From assembly GCF_023218075.1 (NCBI RefSeq), contig NZ_JALPTB010000019.1, positions 36,081 to 100,080 of the forward strand: DNA of 64,000 bases, in the 5' to 3' direction. The notes under the pieces are model-generated. The model searched no databases, was not told the origin of the DNA, and worked only from the letters and a program-made list of their open reading frames with translations. Shown here one piece after another: positions 1 through 8,356 of the stretch. Made by a program: the position numbers and the translations under genes. The DNA comes from Rhodococcus sp. HM1 (GTDB lineage Bacteria; Actinomycetota; Actinomycetes; Mycobacteriales; Mycobacteriaceae). The stretch's first letter is position 1; each line of letters begins with the position of its first letter.

Positions 1-398
1 TACCGCGTACCGCTGAAGGTCCCCGGTCCGACGGCGCCCCAGGCATGCGGCCGTGTCCTCTCCAGCTCGTCGACCGCAGAGTTCATGTCATCGAACAGGG
101 CCTCGTTGACCACGGTGTCCTGATCGAGCGTCATCACGAACCGCGCGCCCGCCGCCAGAGCCGCAGAGAATCCCAGGTTCAGGCTGTGCGCGATTCCCCG
201 ATTCTCGGGCTTCATCATCACCGTGACGTTCGGGCACGCATCCAAGTACCGGTAGAACGACGGATCGAGGGTGCGGCTGCCGTCGTCCACGACGTAGACC
301 CGGTCCACGAGACGCGCCACCGTGACGACTCGATCCAGGAGTTCCGTCGATGGTTCGTAGCAGGCGAAGACGACAGCGTCGATCAGGGAAGTGTGCAT
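1..398 (-). CDS. GT2 family (rhamnosyltransferase-like) glycosyltransferase, 3' end cut by window
   Basis: The reading frame opens with ATG at 398 and runs off the left edge of the window, leaving about 132 N-terminal residues. These look like a GT-A glycosyltransferase of the rhamnosyltransferase type: an opening beta strand (DAVVFACYEPS), then YVVDDGS, the NRGIAHSLNLG nucleotide-sugar segment, and VMTLDQDT, which contains the DxD-like metal site. The family adds a sugar from an NDP-sugar to a lipid-linked or surface glycan on the cytoplasmic face. The gene starts 6 bp after the stop of the sugar transferase at 405-1904, so the two are probably co-transcribed. The C-terminal half is outside the window, so donor and acceptor cannot be guessed beyond family. 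No strong ribosome-binding site is visible, in keeping with read-through translation from upstream. Confidence 0.8.
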   Translation of the reverse strand, partial: MHTSLIDAVVFACYEPSTELLDRVVTVARLVDRVYVVDDGSRTLDPSFYRYLDACPNVTVMMKPENRGIAHSLNLGFSAALAAGARFVMTLDQDTVVNEALFDDMNSAVDELERTRPHAWGAVGPGTFSGTR

Positions 399-404
399 CG
401 GAGA

Positions 405-1904
405 TCAGTACGCGCCTGCCCCGGCGACAACGGCCCGGACGGTCTTGACGACGATGAGCAGGTCCCCAACCATCGACCAGTTCTCCACATAGGACAGGTC
501 GAGTCGCACCGACTCCTCCCACGACAGGTCCGACCGTCCGCTCACCTGCCACAGCCCGGTCATCCCGGGCTTGACGAGCAACCGGCGACGCACCGTTCCG
601 TCGTATTCCGCCACCTCGCGCCGTAAGGGCGGACGTGGGCCGACCACGCTCATATCCCTGCGCAGCACATTGATGAACTGCGGCAGTTCGTCGATGCTGT
701 ACCGGCGCAACATTCGGCCCACGGGCGTGACGCGTGGATCTTCTCGCAGCTTGAACAGGACCCCGGCGCCTTCGTTCCTGTCCATCAGCGCCGCTACATT
801 TCGGTCGGCACCGTCCACCATGGACCGGAATTTCAACATCATGAACGGTTGTCCGTCGAGACCGATGCGTACGGATTTGTAGAAGACCGGGCCTTTGCTG
901 GTGAGTTTGATCGCGATCGCCACCGCAATCATCAGCGGACTCGCGACGAGCAGCACGAGAGCGGAAAACACCACATCGAATGCGGTCTTCGCGAAGCTCT
1001 TGGCACCGTGATATTGGGGTTTCTCCACATGGATGAGCGGGAGACCGGCGACCGGGCGCATTTCGAGGCGGGGCCCGGAAACATCGATGATTCCCGGAGC
1101 GACCACGAGGTCGATCTCGGAATCCTCCAATTCCCACAGCAGATCCCGAATACCGCGATGGCCCACCCTCTCGGTGTCTGTGATCACGACGGTGTCGGCG
1201 CCGGTCTGCTCCAGCGCGGCGACCACGTCGATTTCGCTGCCGAGCACGGGGATTTCGGCGTCGGCCGAGCCGATCGTTCCGCCTCGACGGCCGTCGGGAC
1301 CGGGGATGCAGGCCCCCACCACGTGGTATCCGTCCGCGGTCCCCCTCGAGAAGGATTCGATCAGGTCACGGATGGAGCGCTCGCCACCGACGACCAGCAC
1401 CGCGGTCTGCAACTGACCGCGTTCGCGCCAACGCGTCACTCGCCTGCGCCAGAGCCAACGGCCGAGTAGCAGGCCCCCCAATCCCGTCGGGAGGGCGATT
1501 GCGAGATAGAGGCGGGCCAGGTCGAGTCCCGCGAGCAGCGCCACGATGGCGATGACGCCGAACATCCAGAACGTCGACGAGATGATCCGGCGGTACTCCT
1601 CGTCCCCGCTTCCCACCACGCGAGGGGATCGGGTGCGGAAGATCGCCAGGACGGACAGCCACAGGGCAACCAGAACAACGGTCACGAGGCCGTAGCCGAC
1701 GAAACTGACGGCCTTGGACTGGACCTGCACATCGAAAGTCCCGAATCGGACCCACTGCGCCGCCAGGACCGCCGCCGCCACGATCAACGTGTCGGTGACA
1801 ACCAGTCGCTTCACGTACGTCGCCACCCACAGTCGACGCGCGACGGCACCCCGGTGGGATACGGCGATCGCATCTTCCGCGGATGCGTGCGTGGGCAGTG
1901 CCAC
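405..1904 (-). CDS. Polyprenyl glycosylphosphotransferase (initiating sugar transferase), copy 1
   Basis: Family enzymes move a sugar-1-phosphate from a UDP-sugar to undecaprenyl phosphate, the first step of exopolysaccharide repeat-unit assembly at the membrane. Four or five N-terminal membrane helices are followed by a CoA-binding-like Rossmann region (VLVVGGERS), another helix, and the C-terminal bacterial sugar transferase domain with KFRSM, DELPQ, MSVVGPRPP and GMTGLWQVSGRSDL. I chose GTG at 1904 because AGGAGG lies four bases upstream (1909-1914); a longer in-frame GTG at 1937 would add 11 residues but lacks a good site. Length 499 residues is normal. Two paralogues occur at 42889-44433 and 49702-51234; this copy is closest to the former. 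The rhamnosyltransferase-like gene follows at once. A palindrome at 1990-2017 may regulate it. Confidence 0.92.
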   Translation of the reverse strand: MALPTHASAEDAIAVSHRGAVARRLWVATYVKRLVVTDTLIVAAAVLAAQWVRFGTFDVQVQSKAVSFVGYGLVTVVLVALWLSVLAIFRTRSPRVVGSGDEEYRRIISSTFWMFGVIAIVALLAGLDLARLYLAIALPTGLGGLLLGRWLWRRRVTRWRERGQLQTAVLVVGGERSIRDLIESFSRGTADGYHVVGACIPGPDGRRGGTIGSADAEIPVLGSEIDVVAALEQTGADTVVITDTERVGHRGIRDLLWELEDSEIDLVVAPGIIDVSGPRLEMRPVAGLPLIHVEKPQYHGAKSFAKTAFDVVFSALVLLVASPLMIAVAIAIKLTSKGPVFYKSVRIGLDGQPFMMLKFRSMVDGADRNVAALMDRNEGAGVLFKLREDPRVTPVGRMLRRYSIDELPQFINVLRRDMSVVGPRPPLRREVAEYDGTVRRRLLVKPGMTGLWQVSGRSDLSWEESVRLDLSYVENWSMVGDLLIVVKTVRAVVAGAGAY

Positions 1905-2262
1905 GAACCCTCCTGGCACTCGAATTCTTGAACTCACGGAGCGTACAGAAGCCGGATCGTTATCAAGTTAAGATTCGTTACTTAACACCGCAAAGTGTGT
2001 TCCGTTACACACATTGCACCTGGATTCCACCGTGCGCAGGCAGCAGCACAGCGTTTTCCGTTATTCCACGTAACGATCACCTACCGCGTCGTTCGAACGG
2101 TCGAATTCCATTCCGCCGGCAGAGCGTAAGCAATTCGAAGTGATGTAATTCCGTGGTGCATAACGGAACCGACGTCCGGGGAACCGACAGGACCCGCGCC
2201 GGGCACAAATGCACGACCCCATCCCGTCGAGGAGTATGCGAGCGAATCCAGATGTCGATCTG
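1905..2262. other. Intergenic region upstream of sugar transferase 1
   Basis: 358 bp without a gene. It is clearly more AT-rich than the flanks around 1960-2020 and contains the palindrome 1990-2017 described separately. It must hold the promoter for the minus-strand sugar transferase; TTAA- and GATAAC-like segments near 1955-1985 are possible core elements but none has a convincing -35/-10 spacing. No terminator hairpin with a U-tract is visible after the mycolyltransferase stop at 2263. Confidence 0.6.
1990..2017. promoter_or_regulatory. 11-bp-arm palindrome, candidate Crp/GlxR-type operator
   Basis: The arms GCAAAGTGTGT and ACACACATTGC are inverted copies with one mismatch in eleven, separated by six bases (TCCGTT). 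The core TGTGT-N6-ACACA differs by one base per half from the Crp/GlxR consensus TGTGA-N6-TCACA known in actinobacteria. It lies about 86 bp upstream of the GTG of sugar transferase 1. There is no U-tract, so an operator is more likely than a terminator. Binding by Crp/GlxR is inference from motif similarity. Confidence 0.45.
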
Positions 2263-3321
2263 CTACTCGTCGGCGCCCATTGCCGCCGCCAGCTGCGGCC
2301 ACGACTCGTGCAACTCGTCCTGCCAGTAACCCCACGAGTGCGTCCCGAGATCACGGAACCGGACGGTCGCGGGGATGTCCAGTTCCCGCAGGCGGTCGGC
2401 GAGCCGGTGCGTGCAGACGTTGGTGGCCGCCTCGAGCAGACCACCCCACACGATCTGCTCGATCAGCCACGGTGCCTGCGGGGACCGGGGCAGGAACGGA
2501 CTGTCGTGGGGGCCGGGGAGCCCGCTGCCGTTCGAAATGTACAGAGACAGGCCTCGCAGCTTCTCGGCGTTGAGGTAGGGGTCGTGCGCCTCCCACCCCG
2601 GGCCGTCGTAGGGCCCCCACATGTCCGTGGCGTCCTTCGCGCCGGCCACCTCGACGACGGACCGGACGTATGCCTGACCGAGGGGGTCGCTGGTCTGTGC
2701 GCACCCGCTGTACGACGCGACCGCCCGATACAAGCCCGGCGCCTGGATAGCCAGATCGAGCACGGACGTGGCAGCCATCGACAGGCCCGCGATCGCGTTG
2801 ACGCCCGAGGCTCCGAGCGTGCGGTCCAGCACGGGAGGCAACTCCCGGGTGAGGAACGTGCCCCACTTGTTCGTGCCGGATGCGGGATCGTCGCGCAGCC
2901 AGTCGGTGTAGTAGCTGATCATGCCCTCGGCGGGAATGACGACGTTGACGTTCTTGTCCGCGGTGAAGTCGAGGATGTCGGTCTGATTGAGCCAGGTCAT
3001 CGCGTCCTCGCCGCCGCCGGCCCCGTTGAACAGGTACAGCGTCGGCCGCGGCACGCTCGGATCGGCGGGACGGATCACATTCAGGGTGATGGTGCGGTCC
3101 ATCGCCGGGGAGTGCACGAACACATCCCAGCGCCGGTCCCCGACCTTCTCGATCCGCTCAACGACCGCGAGGCCGCCACCCGGTTCCACCACGGATCCCG
3201 GCGCAGCCCCGGCGGGAGCAGGGACGAGCGTCGCGAGCACGACACCGGCGAGCACCACTCCGGAAAGCCACGCCCGACGAAGCGCCGCGCTACCGGCACC
3301 GCCCTTCCGAAGAGTCTTCAC
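2263..3321 (-). CDS. Secreted mycolyltransferase / esterase (Ag85-corynomycolyltransferase family)
   Basis: Antigen 85-type enzymes are exported alpha/beta hydrolases that transfer mycolic acids between trehalose mycolates and the cell envelope. The protein starts with a basic stretch and a hydrophobic helix ending in PAGA (signal peptide, about 40 residues). The nucleophile elbow GLSMAAT (Ser181) matches the GLSMAGSS-type elbow of this family, followed by family signatures SYSGCAQTSD, MWGPYDGPGWEAHDP and LYISNGSGLPGPHDS; His328 in THSWGY is the likely catalytic histidine. GTG at 3321 is preferred because it places the charged residues just before the signal helix; ATG at 3369 is an alternative. 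It lies 62 bp downstream of alkB on the same strand. Length 352 residues is typical. The exact acceptor cannot be read from sequence. Confidence 0.88.
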   Translation of the reverse strand: MKTLRKGGAGSAALRRAWLSGVVLAGVVLATLVPAPAGAAPGSVVEPGGGLAVVERIEKVGDRRWDVFVHSPAMDRTITLNVIRPADPSVPRPTLYLFNGAGGGEDAMTWLNQTDILDFTADKNVNVVIPAEGMISYYTDWLRDDPASGTNKWGTFLTRELPPVLDRTLGASGVNAIAGLSMAATSVLDLAIQAPGLYRAVASYSGCAQTSDPLGQAYVRSVVEVAGAKDATDMWGPYDGPGWEAHDPYLNAEKLRGLSLYISNGSGLPGPHDSPFLPRSPQAPWLIEQIVWGGLLEAATNVCTHRLADRLRELDIPATVRFRDLGTHSWGYWQDELHESWPQLAAAMGADE

Positions 3322-3383
3322 GTCCGACAACCCCCGCAACCCGCCCCGACACGGACGGACGCACCGCATCCGTGTGATCAGGA

Positions 3384-4580
3384 TTACGTAACGGAGGGGT
3401 AACGCGCAAGGATTTCGGCTTCTTTGCGCGGCTCGATGTTGATTCGCGTCAAGTCGTAGCCGTAGTGCTCGAGCACGCGACGATCCATGACGCGGCGCCA
3501 CAGGGGCGGCACGAGCGAGACGAGGACGAGCACCGCGTACCCGGCGGGCAGCTGCGGCGCCTCCGGCATGCTGCGCAACGTCTGATAGCGGCGCATCGGG
3601 TTCGCATGATGGTCGCTGTGTCGCTGCAGGTTGTAGAGGAACAGGTTGCTGCACACGTGGTCGCTGTTCCAGCTGTGAGGCGCGGCGACCCGCACGTAAC
3701 GGCCGTCGGGCCGCTTCTCCCGCAGCAGACCGTAGTGCTCGAGATAGTTCACGGCCTCGAGGAACATCACGGCCATCACGGCCTGCACGACGAGCCACGG
3801 TGCGATCTGCCAGCCGAAGGCCGCGACGAGGGCCGCGTACAGCACGACACTCATCGCCCACGCGTTGAGGATGTTGTTGCGAACCGGATTCCACGGCGAC
3901 CGTCCGCGGCGACGCAGCCGCGCGCTCTCGTAGCTCCAGGCCGAGCGCAGGCTGCCGATCACGGTCCGCGGCAGGAAGCGCCAGTAGCTCTCTCCGAAAC
4001 GAGCGGTCGCAGGATCGTCGGGCGTCGCCACCCGCAGATGGTGACCGTGGTTGTGCTCGACGTAGAAGTGCCCGTAGAAGGACTGGGCGAGCGCGACTTT
4101 CGCGAGGCGTCGTTCGAGCGTCGTCCGTTTGTGTCCGAGTTCGTGGGCTGCGTTGATACCCACCCCGCCGACGACGCCGAGCGTCGCGGCCATCGCGAAC
4201 TTCTCGAACGGCCCCATCGGGCAGTTCACCCAGGTCCAGCAGCCGAAGACCAGTCCCGCGTACTGCAGCGGCAGGTACAGGTACGTGCACCGGCGGTAGT
4301 ACTTGTCGCGCTCGAGGGACTTCATGACCGCCTCGGGCGGATTGGTCCGGTCCTGGTCGACGAACCGATCGACGAGCGGCGCGATCACGGCGATGACGAT
4401 CGCCCCGGCCGCCCAGAAGACACCGAGGTGCAGGTGGCGCACGAGAACCCATGCCATGAACGGGCTCAGCGGAACGGCCAGTCCGAACAGCCAGAGATGG
4501 CGTTTCGGGTCCCTCCATCGCGAACCGATCTCGTCGTCCATCGGCATTGCCGACCCCCCGGACACACCCAATTCCACCAC
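3384..4580 (-). CDS. alkB: Alkane 1-monooxygenase (membrane di-iron AlkB)
   Basis: AlkB is an integral-membrane non-haem di-iron enzyme that hydroxylates the terminal carbon of n-alkanes using electrons from rubredoxin. All four diagnostic histidine boxes are present: HELGHK (about residue 147), EHNHGHH (178), NYLEHYGL (280) and LQRHSDHHA (320), with several hydrophobic helices in the first 130 residues and between 245 and 290. The WNSDH segment upstream of box four is also typical. Start is uncertain: GTG at 4580 (used here), or ATG at 4547 or 4541, the last two preceded by a G-rich stretch. Most actinobacterial alkB genes are followed by rubredoxin genes and a TetR regulator; here none follows, and the next gene is a mycolyltransferase. 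The enzyme must borrow rubredoxin encoded elsewhere. Function call is firm, substrate range unknown. Confidence 0.93.
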   Translation of the reverse strand: MVELGVSGGSAMPMDDEIGSRWRDPKRHLWLFGLAVPLSPFMAWVLVRHLHLGVFWAAGAIVIAVIAPLVDRFVDQDRTNPPEAVMKSLERDKYYRRCTYLYLPLQYAGLVFGCWTWVNCPMGPFEKFAMAATLGVVGGVGINAAHELGHKRTTLERRLAKVALAQSFYGHFYVEHNHGHHLRVATPDDPATARFGESYWRFLPRTVIGSLRSAWSYESARLRRRGRSPWNPVRNNILNAWAMSVVLYAALVAAFGWQIAPWLVVQAVMAVMFLEAVNYLEHYGLLREKRPDGRYVRVAAPHSWNSDHVCSNLFLYNLQRHSDHHANPMRRYQTLRSMPEAPQLPAGYAVLVLVSLVPPLWRRVMDRRVLEHYGYDLTRINIEPRKEAEILARYPSVT

Positions 4581-4701
4581 ATACTTCCAGCCGCATTGCT
4601 ACGCGCCGGCTGTCCTCGCCCCCGAACACAGCCCCCATCGCCTCGAAGAGTAATGCACGGAGGTTGGGCCCTCGGTGGTCCGTGACAGAGGCCACAAACA
4701 G

Positions 4702-4746
4702 CACAACGGTGGTGCCGGGTCACAATACCTGGGCACCACCGTTGTG
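4702..4746 (-). terminator. Hairpin downstream of cold-shock gene
   Basis: A perfect 15-bp stem (4702-4716 pairing with 4732-4746, arm CACAACGGTGGTGCC) closes a 15-base loop, 16 bp after the stop of the minus-strand cold-shock gene. On the minus strand it is followed by GCTGTTTGTGG, a weak T-rich run. It most likely terminates the cold-shock transcript. Confidence 0.75.
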
Positions 4747-4762
4747 AACGGGGAACGCGAAT

Positions 4763-4966
4763 TCAGATGGCGCGGACGCCCTGCGCCTGCGGACCCTTCT
4801 GACCCTGACCGATCTCGAACTCGACGCGGGCACCCTCATCGAGAGTCTTGAACCCGGTGCCCTGGATCTCGGAGTAGTGGACGAAGACGTCCGGCCCCCC
4901 ACCGTCCTGTTCGATGAACCCGAACCCCTTCTCCGCGTTGAACCACTTCACAGTTCCCTGCGCCAT
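4763..4966 (-). CDS. cspA: Cold-shock protein (CspA family)
   Basis: A 67-residue single OB-fold RNA chaperone that melts secondary structure in mRNA. Both RNA-binding motifs are intact: KGFGFIEQ (RNP1) and DVFVHYSEI (RNP2), preceded by the conserved opening [14 protein letters not shown]. The C-terminus [12 protein letters not shown] is the usual actinobacterial ending. It is monocistronic, closed by the hairpin at 4702-4746, and divergent from the aminotransferase at 5118, sharing about 150 bp of upstream DNA. Mycobacteria and relatives carry such 67-residue proteins, so length is normal. Confidence 0.96.
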   Translation of the reverse strand: MAQGTVKWFNAEKGFGFIEQDGGGPDVFVHYSEIQGTGFKTLDEGARVEFEIGQGQKGPQAQGVRAI

Positions 4967-5117
4967 TTCCGCTGACTCCCTCTACATCCACACCCGGACG
5001 TCACCCCGACGCCGCGGTCAAGTGGCCATCATCGCACTGATTGTGACGATCGTCGCGGCAGACGCGTCGGAGGTTTCGGAAAATCCGGTTGAAATGGAGT
5101 TGCGCGCCGGTGGCACC

Positions 5118-6383
5118 ATGGACGCCGTGACTATCGGAGAGCAAGGCCACCTTCACCACCGCATCACCCGCCCGCTCGAGCAGTCCTCGAAGCTGCAGAA
5201 CGTGCTGTACGAGATCCGCGGGCCGGTGCACGCCCACGCCGCGCGACTGGAGGCGGAAGGTCACCGCATCCTGAAGCTGAACATCGGCAATCCCGCCCCG
5301 TTCGGATTCGAGGCGCCCGAGACGATCGTGCAGGACATGATCGCTGCTCTCCCGCACGCCCAGGGCTACTCGGAGTCCAAGGGCATCGCGTCGGCGCGCC
5401 GCGCGATCGTCACACGCTACGAACTGGTGCCGGGCTTCCCCAAGCTCGACATCAACGACGTCTACCTGGGCAACGGCGTCTCCGAGCTCATCACCATCAC
5501 GATGCAGGCGCTGCTGGACGACGGCGACGAGGTCCTCATCCCCGCACCGGACTATCCGCTGTGGACTGCGATGACCTCACTCGCCGGTGGCACTCCCGTG
5601 CACTATCTGTGCGACGAGTCCAACGACTGGAATCCGGACATCTCCGATATCGAGTCGAAGATCACCGATCGCACCAAGGCCCTGCTGGTCATCAACCCGA
5701 ACAATCCCACGGGCGCGGTGTACTCCCTCGAGGTCCTGACGCAGCTGGTCGAGCTGGCCCGCAAGCATCAGCTGCTGCTGCTCGCCGACGAGATCTACGA
5801 CAAGATCCTCTACGACGACGCGAAGCACATCTCGCTCGCGACGCTGGCACCCGACCTGCTCTGCCTGACCTACAACGGCCTGTCGAAGGCGTACCGGGTC
5901 GCCGGCTACCGCTCCGGTTGGATGACCATCACGGGCCCGAAGGAACACGCTGCCGGCTTCCTCGAGGGCGTCGATCTCCTCGCCTCGACGCGCCTGTGCC
6001 CGAACGTCCCGGCGCAGCATGCGATCCAGGTCGCGCTCGGCGGTTACCAGAGCATCGAGGACCTGATCCTGCCCGGCGGCAGGCTGCTCGAACAGCGCGA
6101 TGTCGCGTGGGAACGGCTCAACGCGATTCCGGGCGTCAGCTGCGTGAAGCCGCGCGGCGCCCTGTACGCCTTCCCGCGGCTGGATCCGGAGGTGTACGAG
6201 ATCCACGACGACGAGAAGCTCGTGCAGGATCTGCTGCTGCAGGAGAAGATCCTCATGGTCCAGGGCACCGGCTTCAACTGGCCGAACCACGATCACCTTC
6301 GGATCGTCACGCTGCCGTGGGCCCGCGACCTCGCCGTCGCCATCGAACGGTTCGGCAACTTCCTGTCGAGCTACAAGCAGTAG
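5118..6383 (+). CDS. aspC: PLP-dependent aminotransferase (AspC/AlaA type)
   Basis: A class I/II fold-type I aminotransferase of 421 residues, nearly collinear with Mycobacterium tuberculosis Rv0337c (annotated aspC) and related to E. coli AlaA, which moves amino groups between glutamate and pyruvate or other oxoacids. The PLP-binding lysine is K257 in SKAYRVAGYR; NPNNPTGAV, ADEIYDKI and the N-terminal SKLQNVLYEIRGPVH block are conserved. ATG at 5118 gives the family length; the frame is open upstream to 4914 but that extension runs into the neighbouring cold-shock gene and is not conserved in composition. GTG at 5127 is a close alternative. Cytosolic. The gene stands alone and is unrelated to the polysaccharide genes. 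Whether aspartate or alanine is the main substrate cannot be read from the sequence. Confidence 0.92.
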   Translation: MDAVTIGEQGHLHHRITRPLEQSSKLQNVLYEIRGPVHAHAARLEAEGHRILKLNIGNPAPFGFEAPETIVQDMIAALPHAQGYSESKGIASARRAIVTRYELVPGFPKLDINDVYLGNGVSELITITMQALLDDGDEVLIPAPDYPLWTAMTSLAGGTPVHYLCDESNDWNPDISDIESKITDRTKALLVINPNNPTGAVYSLEVLTQLVELARKHQLLLLADEIYDKILYDDAKHISLATLAPDLLCLTYNGLSKAYRVAGYRSGWMTITGPKEHAAGFLEGVDLLASTRLCPNVPAQHAIQVALGGYQSIEDLILPGGRLLEQRDVAWERLNAIPGVSCVKPRGALYAFPRLDPEVYEIHDDEKLVQDLLLQEKILMVQGTGFNWPNHDHLRIVTLPWARDLAVAIERFGNFLSSYKQ

Positions 6384-7040
6384 CGTTCACGCAGGTCACC
6401 GGCTCGGTCCGCGCTTCGGGCCGGGCCGCACCCGGCGTTCGCGGTGGGGTTCGCTCCGATTTTCCGGACACCGGAGCCCGCCGTGACACGCCCGAGACGC
6501 ACGACACGCCGATCGTTGTGGAATGTATTTTTCGAGCCCTGCGGACGCATTTCCGCAGGTAGAAGGTCCCTAATAGGTCCCGAATCGGACAATCGGACCA
6601 AGCGGTGAGGCGAGACACACCTCAGAAGACTTTCCCGAACACGGACATAGGAAGTAAGTTTGTCCATGGCACGGCGCGACCGTGCCGGGCTCCCTGACCG
6701 ACGCCATCCCCCCTGTGCGAGGTCAGGTGAAGGTGGCGGGGACACCCCCCCTGCTCCCCGCCACCACCAGCCCAACTCTTTCTCCTCCGGCCCCGAGCAC
6801 ATCGAACGCTCAGTCGCCACGGCCCGTGAATCTCGGCGGGAAACTCACTCGCGGTCACGATTGAACCACAGATTTTCTGGGTAAGCCACACAGAAGGCTC
6901 GTTCCGGGCCTATTTTTTCGTGCCTGTGGCACGATCTTGACGCATCAACTTGTGCGCAGAGCACAAATGAATCCCTCAATGGAGCCTGGACGGCCGTGCC
7001 CCCGTCCGGACATCCCGCAGAGGGTGGCTAGCCTGTCCCG
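6384..7040. other. Long intergenic region, no gene supported
   Basis: 657 bp between two plus-strand genes. Open frames here have no start context or recognisable protein features. Visible elements: a 7-bp stem with 3-base loop (TCGTGCC-TGT-GGCACGA) near 6919-6935 just after a T-run, a TTGTGC/GCACAA inverted pair near 6950-6966, and TAGCCT at 7028-7033, which sits at -10 distance from the GTG of the next gene and would give a leaderless transcript. Confidence 0.5.
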
Positions 7041-8342
7041 GTGAGTCACGGACACGGGCACGGGCACGGGCACGGGCACGACGGTCCGGTCCCGCTCGGC
7101 CCTACTGCGGCCCGGGTGGTCGTCGGACTGCTGACAGCCATCGGCATCGTCGTTCTGCTGGGCACGGCCGCCCTGTGGCCCAGCAGCAGGTCCATCGACA
7201 TTCCCGCGCCCTTCCAGACATCGGGCGGCGGCGCCGTGGTCACCGAGGCGGGCACTGTCGTCACCCAGGACACCGGCTCGTGCGGGAGCACCTCCTCCGG
7301 CCGCGTGTTCACCGGCAACCCGGTGCCGCCCGCGACCGACGCCTACCAATGTGCCCGCAGCGTGATCGCCATCGAATCGGGTCCCAACGAGGGCACCCGG
7401 ACCCTGCTCGAGATCGCCCCGGGCCCGGGACAACCGGAGTTGCACGCCGGGGAGAAGATCCGGCTGGTCCGGCAGACCGATCCGTCGGGCACAACCCAGT
7501 ACTCCTTCTACGACTACGCCCGCGGACTGCCCATCACCCTGATCATCGTCGCGTTCGCCGTCGTGATCGTCGTGGTCGCACGGTGGCGGGGGCTGAGGGC
7601 CCTGATCGGCCTGCTCGTCGCGTTCGGCGTACTCGTCGGTTTCATGCTGCCGGCACTACTCGACGGAAAACCGGCCGTGCCGGTCGCGCTCGTCGGCGGG
7701 TCGCTCATCCTCTACGCCGTGTTGTACCTCGCGCACGGAGTGAACCTGCGTACGAGTTCGGCGCTGCTGGGCACCCTGGCGTCGATGGGCCTCGCGGCGC
7801 TGCTGTCCTATCTGGCGATCCGGCTGACCAATCTGACGGGCCTGTCGGAGGAACAGAACACCGACGTGCAGTTGTACCTCGAGCACGTGAGCATCACGGG
7901 TCTGCTGCTCGCCGGATTCATCATCGGATCGCTCGGTGTCCTCAACGACGTCACGATCACGCAGGCGTCGTCGGCGTTCGAACTCGCGGCGATCGACCCG
8001 TCCGCGAGCCGCCGCGAGGTGTTCACCTCCGCGATGCGGGTCGGTCGCGACCACATCGCGAGCACCGTCTACACGCTGGTGCTCGCGTACGCCGGCGGCG
8101 CGCTGCCGCTGCTGCTGTTCTTCAGCATCGCCGGACGATCGATCTCCGACGTCCTCACCGGCGACGCGGTCGCCATCGAAATCGTGCGGGCCTGCGTGGG
8201 CGGCATCGCCCTGACCCTGTCGGTGCCGCTGACCACCGCGATCGCGGCGCTGCTTGCCCGGCCCGTCGGATCGGGTGGCGGGGCTGCGCCCGTCGTCGAA
8301 CGACCCCGTCGGGAACCGACCCGCGGGCGGCACGCCCGCTGA
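7041..8342 (+). CDS. YibE/F-family membrane protein with N-terminal His-Gly tract
   Basis: A 433-residue polytopic membrane protein of the YibE/F family, whose biochemical role is not established. One N-terminal helix (about 25-45) is followed by an extracytoplasmic beta-rich region to about 165 (two cysteines, in GSCGSTSS and YQCARS), then at least seven further helices with the family blocks GVNLRTSSALLGTLASMG, GSLGVLNDVTITQAS and AMRVGRDHIASTVYTLVLAYAGG. The N-terminus is MSHGHGHGHGHGHDG, six histidines alternating with glycine, a possible metal-binding tail encoded by four exact CACGGG repeats. GTG start at 7041 has no ribosome-binding site but TAGCCT lies at 7028-7033, so leaderless translation is plausible. 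It converges with the Hsp70-like gene, 14 bp apart. Confidence 0.85.
   Translation: MSHGHGHGHGHGHDGPVPLGPTAARVVVGLLTAIGIVVLLGTAALWPSSRSIDIPAPFQTSGGGAVVTEAGTVVTQDTGSCGSTSSGRVFTGNPVPPATDAYQCARSVIAIESGPNEGTRTLLEIAPGPGQPELHAGEKIRLVRQTDPSGTTQYSFYDYARGLPITLIIVAFAVVIVVVARWRGLRALIGLLVAFGVLVGFMLPALLDGKPAVPVALVGGSLILYAVLYLAHGVNLRTSSALLGTLASMGLAALLSYLAIRLTNLTGLSEEQNTDVQLYLEHVSITGLLLAGFIIGSLGVLNDVTITQASSAFELAAIDPSASRREVFTSAMRVGRDHIASTVYTLVLAYAGGALPLLLFFSIAGRSISDVLTGDAVAIEIVRACVGGIALTLSVPLTTAIAALLARPVGSGGGAAPVVERPRREPTRGRHAR
7053..7080 (+). repeat. CACGGG hexamer repeat encoding His-Gly
   Basis: Four perfect tandem CACGGG units (7053-7076) followed by CACG. It encodes the alternating His-Gly tail of the YibE/F protein. 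Because the unit is six bases, gain or loss of copies changes tail length without shifting frame. Confidence 0.85.
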
Positions 8343-8356
8343 TCACTGCCCGGACA

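Noticed and set aside
3322..4704. 813-residue minus-strand frame running through alkB and the mycolyltransferase
   Set aside because: Only its C-terminal part is the mycolyltransferase; the upstream part is a non-AlkB frame over alkB, which has intact histidine boxes in another frame.
6371..6891. Minus-strand frames in the aminotransferase-YibE/F gap
   Set aside because: No ribosome-binding sites, low-complexity products, and overlap of the aminotransferase 3' end.
6915..6970. Short hairpins near 6919-6966 as a riboswitch or small RNA
   Set aside because: Stems of only 6-7 bp, no match to a known fold, and no promoter or terminator arrangement that supports a transcript.
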